Of a stretch of DNA of 64,000 nt, positions 59,071-64,000 are shown one piece after another. How positions within the stretch are numbered: the stretch's first letter is position 1; every line of letters begins with the position of its first letter. The position numbers were made by a program, and so were the translations under genes. Source of the stretch: Actinomycetes bacterium (lineage in GTDB: Bacteria > Actinomycetota > Coriobacteriia > Coriobacteriales > UBA8131); contig WRGR01000039.1 in NCBI GenBank assembly GCA_009787085.1, positions 1 to 64,000 on the forward strand. Direction: 5' to 3'. Below the pieces are notes generated by a model. It was not told where the DNA came from. It searched no databases and saw nothing but the letters and a program-made list of their open reading frames with translations.

Positions 59071-61254
59071 ATGTCTGATATTGTCCAAACTACAGGAATG
59101 TTGGCCTGGATCGCGCCTGCTGCCGCTGTCATCGGCTTGGCCTTTGCGGCCTATTTGGCTATCTGGGTGCTGAAGCAGGATGCTGGCAACGAGCGAATGC
59201 AGTACCTGTCCGGTTTGATCCAAAAAGGCGCTAAGGCCTTTCTGATCGCCGAGTACAAGAGCCTGATCATCTTCGCGCTGGTCGTGGCCATCGTCTTGGG
59301 GGCGGCCATCAGCCCCTTCACCGCCTTGGCCTTCTTGACCGGCGGCATCTTGTCTGTTATTGCTGGTTATATTGGCATGTACGTGGCTACCCGGGCCAAT
59401 GCCCGTACCACTCATGCTGCCCAAACGGGTATTGCCGCCGCACTCAAAGTGGCCTATCGCTCCGGTCTGACCATGGGCCTGGTCGTGGCCTCGCTCGGCC
59501 TTTTCGGCCTCGCCCTCTGGGCGATCTTCTTTTTGGTCAACGCCGCGCACCCGGAGCCGGAGATCGTTGATGGCTTTGTGATGGGTGCCTCATCGATAGC
59601 GCTCTTTGCCCGTGTTGGCGGCGGCATCTACACCAAGGCGGCCGATGTCGGCGCTGATTTGGTGGGCAAAGTCGAGGCTGGCATTCCCGAAGACGACCCG
59701 CGCAATCCCGGTGTCATCGCTGATAACGTCGGCGACAACGTCGGCGATGTGGCCGGTATGGGTGCCGACCTCTATGAGAGCTATGCCGGTGCCCTTCTGG
59801 CACCAATGGTGCTGGCGGTGGCAATGGCCTTCACCGTCGGCTCGCCGCTGGGTGGCGGTTTGATCGAAGAGGGCAATCACAGCATTTTTGCCGGCTTCAC
59901 CCTAGACGGCATCTTAGCCCTGATCATGCCGCTGTTGTTCGCTGCAGGCGGCATCATTGCTGCCATCGTCGGCTTGCTGGCTGTGAACACCCAGGATCCC
60001 AACAAGATCCACAAAGCTTTGAACCGCGGCACCTACCTGACCTCTGGTTTGGAGCTGGTGATCATTCTCGTCCTCTGCCTGATTTGGCAAAGTGTCGGCA
60101 ATATTCCCGCGGTTTGGTTCTTCGGTTGCACGGCTGCCGGCTTGGCTGCCGGTCTGGCCATCGGCAAGCTTACCGAGTATTACACTTCCTATCACCATAA
60201 ACCGGTGAAGAAAATCGCCCAAGCTTCAGAGACCAGCACGGCGACCAATATCATCGAAGGCCTCGCCACTGGTATGTTCTCCACTGTGTTTCCGGCTCTT
60301 GTACTGGTGGCCGCAGTGGCTGTGGCCTATATCTGTGGTATGCAGGTGGGTGGCAAGGAATGGGCCTTGCAGTTCGGTGTTTACGGCATTGGCCTTTCGG
60401 CCTTGGGCATGCTCTCCACCACAGCGGTTACCGTCGGTGTGGACGCTTATGGGCCGGTGGCCGACAATGCCGGTGGCATTGCCGAGATGGCCGGTCTGCC
60501 ACCGGAGATCCGGGAGCGCACTGATGCTTTGGATACTGTGGGCAACACCACCGCTGCTGTGGCCAAAGGCTTCGCAGTTTCCTCGGCTGCTTTGACGGCC
60601 CTAGCCCTCTTCGTCGCCTTCAAAACCAATTTGGAGCATCATCTTGGCAAGGATGCCATGCTTGTTCAGCTGGACAATCCGTATGTGATCATCGGTGTCC
60701 TCATTGGGGCAACTATGCCGTTCTTCTTCGCCGCCATGACCATGGGGGCGGTGAGCCGGGCGGCCAATGCTATGATCGTTGAGATACGGCGTCAGTTCCG
60801 GGAGATCAAGGGGCTTTTAGCTGGCGATCCGGGAGTCGAGCCGGACACTGAGGCTTGCGTGACCATCTCCACCAAGGCCGCCTTGCGAGAGATGCTGTTG
60901 CCGGGAATTCTGGCCGTAGTGATCCCGGTGGTCTTGGGCATCCTAGATGTCAAGATATTGTCGGGAATGTTGATCGGCACCCTGTGCTGCGGTTTTTTGA
61001 TGAGCGTCTACATGGCCAACACCGGTGGTGCTTGGGATAATGCCAAGAAGTACATCGAGACCGGTGTCCACGGTGGCAAGGGTTCAGATGCGCATAAGGC
61101 CGCTGTGGTCGGCGACACTGTTGGCGACCCGTTCAAAGACACTTCCGGCCCCTCCATCAACATTCTGATCAAGGTGGTCACCGTGGTGTCGTTGGTCTTC
61201 GTGCCGCTCTTTGCCAATTTGGGCGGTGGAGTGTTGCACGGCATCATTGGCTAA
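59071..61254 (+). CDS. hppA: Membrane-bound pyrophosphatase, ion pumping, K+-dependent type
   Basis: A 727-residue pump with about 16 helices that couples pyrophosphate hydrolysis to H+ or Na+ export. GGGIYTKAADVGADLVGKVE, DDPRNPGVIADNVGDNVGD and GDTVGDPFKDTSGPSINI supply the substrate and Mg sites. At the K+-dependence position GNTTAAVAKGF has Ala rather than Lys, which predicts potassium dependence by the established rule. H+ versus Na+ cannot be decided here. AGAGGAGG (59054-59061) supports ATG 59071. The helicase gene overlaps its end. Confidence 0.94.
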   Translation: MSDIVQTTGMLAWIAPAAAVIGLAFAAYLAIWVLKQDAGNERMQYLSGLIQKGAKAFLIAEYKSLIIFALVVAIVLGAAISPFTALAFLTGGILSVIAGYIGMYVATRANARTTHAAQTGIAAALKVAYRSGLTMGLVVASLGLFGLALWAIFFLVNAAHPEPEIVDGFVMGASSIALFARVGGGIYTKAADVGADLVGKVEAGIPEDDPRNPGVIADNVGDNVGDVAGMGADLYESYAGALLAPMVLAVAMAFTVGSPLGGGLIEEGNHSIFAGFTLDGILALIMPLLFAAGGIIAAIVGLLAVNTQDPNKIHKALNRGTYLTSGLELVIILVLCLIWQSVGNIPAVWFFGCTAAGLAAGLAIGKLTEYYTSYHHKPVKKIAQASETSTATNIIEGLATGMFSTVFPALVLVAAVAVAYICGMQVGGKEWALQFGVYGIGLSALGMLSTTAVTVGVDAYGPVADNAGGIAEMAGLPPEIRERTDALDTVGNTTAAVAKGFAVSSAALTALALFVAFKTNLEHHLGKDAMLVQLDNPYVIIGVLIGATMPFFFAAMTMGAVSRAANAMIVEIRRQFREIKGLLAGDPGVEPDTEACVTISTKAALREMLLPGILAVVIPVVLGILDVKILSGMLIGTLCCGFLMSVYMANTGGAWDNAKKYIETGVHGGKGSDAHKAAVVGDTVGDPFKDTSGPSINILIKVVTVVSLVFVPLFANLGGGVLHGIIG

Positions 61255-64000
61255 ACGGCCTGACTTGGCACCGGCTGCCGCCCCGGTGCCCAACGAGCAA
61301 CAACTGGCGGCCATCGAGGCCGTTGACGGGCCGGTGCTGGTGGTGGCCGGCCCCGGTACTGGCAAGACCCAACTGCTCAGTCTGCGGGTGGCCAATATCT
61401 TGGCCACCCGGGATGTCAGCCCAGAAAATATCCTCTGCCTGACTTTCACCGATGCCGGTGCCGAGGCGATGTCCAAACGCTTGGCGCAGATGATCGGCAA
61501 AGCGGCCTACGAGGTGCGCATCAACACCTTCCATGCCTTTTCGGAGTTTCTCCGTTCCCGTTATATCGAGTACTACGACCGCTCGCCCTTCGATGCCAAA
61601 ATCACCGATCTGCAAGCGCTGCGGGTTTTGAGAGCTCTGCTGGAGGGGCTTTCTGTCAGCGACCCACTCTACCAGAGGTCGCAGAAGGGGGGTGTACCCG
61701 GTCAGCTTAGCCAGATGCAGTCGCTGATCAGCAAGATCAAGCGTTCTGGCCTGAGTACCGACGAGCTGCGGTTGGCGGCGCGGCAAAGTTTGGAAACTAT
61801 CGATTACCTAGAGCAGCAGACTGACTTGGTAGAGGCGATGTGTGCGCCAATGCCTAAAAAGGCCGAGGCCAAGTCGGCTTTTTGCGATGAGCTGAAGACT
61901 AGGGCGGCTTTGATCCTCAGCAGTCTGCCCGCTGCCCTCACAGAGCGGCGGCTGGCACTGCCGGGAAGCTACGACCCCTATGGCCTTTATCTGGCTGCTC
62001 GCCTAGAGCAGACCGAATGGTATGAGGGTACCAAGACCACAGGTTTACAGGCGCTGAAAAAAGAACTCTTCGACACCAAGGCCATGAGCTTCAACCCTGT
62101 CGAGAAGAGGCGCCATCAAAAGATGCTCAGTGCCTTGGATGTTTTCGACCGTTATCAGGAATTTTTGGTGACCCACGGTCTTTATGACTATGATGATATG
62201 ATACTGGACACGGTGGCGGCAATCGAGACACATGCCGAGTTCCAAAGACTGCTTGAAGCCCAGTACCGCTATCTTCTGGTCGATGAATTCCAAGACACCA
62301 ATGGCTCACAGATGCGCCTTGTCGAGTTGCTTTCCGCAGGTCAGGATAGCCCGAACATCATGGCAGTGGGCGATGACGATCAGGCTATCATGCGCTTCCA
62401 GGGTGCTAGTGTGGCCTTCCTCAAACAGTTCGAAGAGAAATACCTAGGTACCCGGCGTATCGTTTTGCAAGAGAACTTCCGCTCAACTCCATCCCTAGTT
62501 GGGCTGGGAGGGGCTATTGCCCGTCAGATCGTCGGTCGCTCCGAGGCCAGTGCCGAGGACAAACGGCTCTTCGCCCATCGCCGCGAAGAACGGCCGACGC
62601 AGTTCAGTGTCAACAAGTATTTGAGCTGCGAGCTGCAATACTATGATATCGCCCGCTCGATTAAAGAACGCATCGATGCCGGATTCATCGAGGCTGCTGC
62701 CGACCCTGCCGAGGCCATCGCGGTCATCGCTTGGAAGCGCAGCAGCCTGGAAGCCCTGATCCCTTATCTCAAGGTGTTCGGCATTGACTACCGCTATGAC
62801 GTGACCGCCACGGTGGGCAAATCTGAGCCTTTGCAGGGCTTTTTGGCTTGCTTGCACTATGTGGCACACTTGGCTAACGGCAACGTTAGCCGCGCTGACC
62901 CCTGGTTGCCACAAGTCGTCGCTGCACCGGAGCTGGGGGTGGCGGCCGAAGAGTATGTACGCTTTGCGCTTCAGGCCGGTCGCGCCAGCAAGGGCTGGAG
63001 TAGCGAGTTGCTGCGGCTTGGACATGATGATGACGGTGCTGATGACAGCTTTCCCCAGTTGGCAGTGCTTAGGGAGTGGCTGGCCAAAGCGGTCAAGGCC
63101 GCTGCTGCCAGCTCTGCCCAGCGGGTCATCCATATCTTGGCTAAGCCTTTTATTGACTACTACCAAGGCCGCATCGAGTCCGACCCCTTTACGGTGATGG
63201 AGCTGAACTATGGCATTGCGGCCTTGCTCGGTTTCGTTATCGGCGAAGCCGAGGCAGAGCACCAACAGCAAGGCGGCGGCCGTGGTCGCTCGCTGCGGCT
63301 GGCCCAAGTGGTTGAGCTTTTGGAAGAGACCGACACCTACGGCCTGAACATCAACATCCCGGTGCCTGTGAGTCGGCCGTCGGCCATCTCTCTGAAGAGC
63401 GCACACGGCTCCAAAGGCTTGGAATATGACTTGGTATACCTGCTGGATGCTGATGAGAAGAGCTGGCACAGCAAGCATCGGCGGCCAGACATTGCCTGTC
63501 CCAATATATACTTAAGCGAAAGCCCGGACGATGACGACATGCGACGGCTGCTGTTCGTGGCGTGTACCCGGGCAAAGTACGAACTGCAGATGAGCATCGG
63601 CCGGGCAGGCGTGGCGGCCGAGCTCTTAGAAGTCGCTCCAGAGGTAGCCGTGGAACTCTCTGAACATGAGGTTGCAGAGCAGTCTATGGTAACTTGGGAG
63701 GACAGCTACTTCCCCGACAATCCCCAGATGCTGGACTTGGTGTACTCGGAATTGGCTAAAAAGAAGCTTTCAGCTACCATGCTGAACAACTTTGTGCACT
63801 TTGGCTGGGAGGGGGATGGCAGCACTAGGGGGTTCGTTTTCGACCAAGTGTTCCGCTTCCCGCGACCGCCGATCTCCTATTTCGAGTTCGGCAATCTAGC
63901 ACACCGCTACTTGGAGCTGTACCTGCGCCACGTGGTGCAGGCAGCGAGCATAAGCCCCACCGAGCTGCTGGCTGCGATGCATCGGGAGATCGAGCAGCTC
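61247..64000 (+). CDS. UvrD/RecB-like ATP-dependent helicase-nuclease (cut by window end)
   Basis: An uninterrupted frame runs from TTG 61247 (8 bp inside hppA; TTG 61265 is an alternative) to the end of the window, about 918 codons. Superfamily-1 motifs are VVAGPGTGKTQLLSLR (I), NILCLTFTDAGAEAM (Ia), LLVDEFQDTNGSQMR (II), VGDDDQAIMRFQGA (III), LQENFRST (IV), SAHGSKGLEYDLVYLLDAD (V) and FVACTRAKYEL (VI). After about residue 840, LSATMLNNFVHF and FGNLAHRYLELYL look like the beginning of a RecB-type PD-(D/E)xK nuclease domain. It is probably a DNA-repair or end-processing enzyme related to AddA/AdnA. No AddB partner is in view. Confidence 0.88.
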   Translation, partial: MAKRPDLAPAAAPVPNEQQLAAIEAVDGPVLVVAGPGTGKTQLLSLRVANILATRDVSPENILCLTFTDAGAEAMSKRLAQMIGKAAYEVRINTFHAFSEFLRSRYIEYYDRSPFDAKITDLQALRVLRALLEGLSVSDPLYQRSQKGGVPGQLSQMQSLISKIKRSGLSTDELRLAARQSLETIDYLEQQTDLVEAMCAPMPKKAEAKSAFCDELKTRAALILSSLPAALTERRLALPGSYDPYGLYLAARLEQTEWYEGTKTTGLQALKKELFDTKAMSFNPVEKRRHQKMLSALDVFDRYQEFLVTHGLYDYDDMILDTVAAIETHAEFQRLLEAQYRYLLVDEFQDTNGSQMRLVELLSAGQDSPNIMAVGDDDQAIMRFQGASVAFLKQFEEKYLGTRRIVLQENFRSTPSLVGLGGAIARQIVGRSEASAEDKRLFAHRREERPTQFSVNKYLSCELQYYDIARSIKERIDAGFIEAAADPAEAIAVIAWKRSSLEALIPYLKVFGIDYRYDVTATVGKSEPLQGFLACLHYVAHLANGNVSRADPWLPQVVAAPELGVAAEEYVRFALQAGRASKGWSSELLRLGHDDDGADDSFPQLAVLREWLAKAVKAAAASSAQRVIHILAKPFIDYYQGRIESDPFTVMELNYGIAALLGFVIGEAEAEHQQQGGGRGRSLRLAQVVELLEETDTYGLNINIPVPVSRPSAISLKSAHGSKGLEYDLVYLLDADEKSWHSKHRRPDIACPNIYLSESPDDDDMRRLLFVACTRAKYELQMSIGRAGVAAELLEVAPEVAVELSEHEVAEQSMVTWEDSYFPDNPQMLDLVYSELAKKKLSATMLNNFVHFGWEGDGSTRGFVFDQVFRFPRPPISYFEFGNLAHRYLELYLRHVVQAASISPTELLAAMHREIEQL

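Noticed and set aside
62495-63478. Minus-strand open frame inside the helicase gene
   Set aside because: The plus-strand frame holds all seven helicase motifs across this stretch, so the antisense frame is a chance opening.

Overview
The window is a chromosomal segment from a Gram-positive-type bacterium, most likely an actinobacterium of the class Coriobacteriia or a relative. That placement is an inference, supported by a division and cell-wall (dcw) cluster with no outer-membrane genes, DUF1385 and DUF3866 proteins, ThyX, tandem ACT/phenylacetate-CoA ligase pairs, a proton/sodium pyrophosphatase and strong AGGAGG ribosome sites. Most genes are GC-rich with Ala/Gly-rich proteins. A few AT-rich islands (1-770, 4.7-5.1 kb, 37.8 kb, 45.0 kb) coincide with broken genes and inverted repeats.

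Layout. 0-6.6 kb is an accessory region. It holds a DUF6414-like remnant, two ABC export systems (one with a YxeA-type partner, one DrrAB-like), then a cluster of truncated genes: a CPCC-type zinc protein, an Ig-like surface protein, an Fn3 protein and a frameshifted UvrD-like helicase. 6.6-9.5 kb holds an iron-sulfur-flavoprotein-like reductase and a membrane EIIC domain fused to a c-di-GMP phosphodiesterase (EAL) domain. 9.6-16.5 kb is housekeeping: L31 with a long tail, thyX, DUF1385, yebC, DUF3866, a Xer recombinase and rsmH. 16.8-34.4 kb is the dcw cluster in the order mraZ, ftsL, ftsI, mraY, ftsW, murF, a D-aspartate-ligase-like ATP-grasp gene, murE, murD, murG, a murC-murB fusion and ftsQ. 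34.4-38.2 kb holds an aconitase, a phosphoesterase, a broken AAA ATPase with a perfect 19-bp inverted repeat upstream, and two tRNA genes (Gln-CTG, Glu-CTC). 38.5-45 kb holds an aquaporin, two phenylacetate-CoA ligase/ACT pairs in mirrored gene order, a DacA-type carboxypeptidase and an FHA protein. 45-50 kb holds an ABC ATPase fragment, a large single-pass protein, metA and an ArsB/NhaD-type transporter. 50.2-59 kb is the translation operon rimP-nusA-ylxR-infB-rbfA-nrnA-truB-ribF. 59-64 kb holds a membrane pyrophosphatase and a UvrD/RecB-like helicase that runs off the end.

How the genes work together. The cell-wall cluster supplies every cytoplasmic step from UDP-MurNAc (MurB) to lipid II (MurG), plus the septal polymerase and transpeptidase (FtsW/FtsI). 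Its most informative feature is the ATP-grasp ligase between murF and murE, together with a MurE whose usual DNPR specificity motif reads EDPG. Together they suggest a non-DAP stem peptide with a D-Asp-like cross-bridge, and the bridge enzyme built into the core operon. Other unusual points are rsmH lying upstream of mraZ, no ftsA, ftsZ or ddl after ftsQ, a structured non-coding leader between mraZ and ftsL, an apparent AUA start codon for rbfA, a zinc-knuckle plus hexapeptide-repeat tail on NusA, and the EIIC-EAL fusion.
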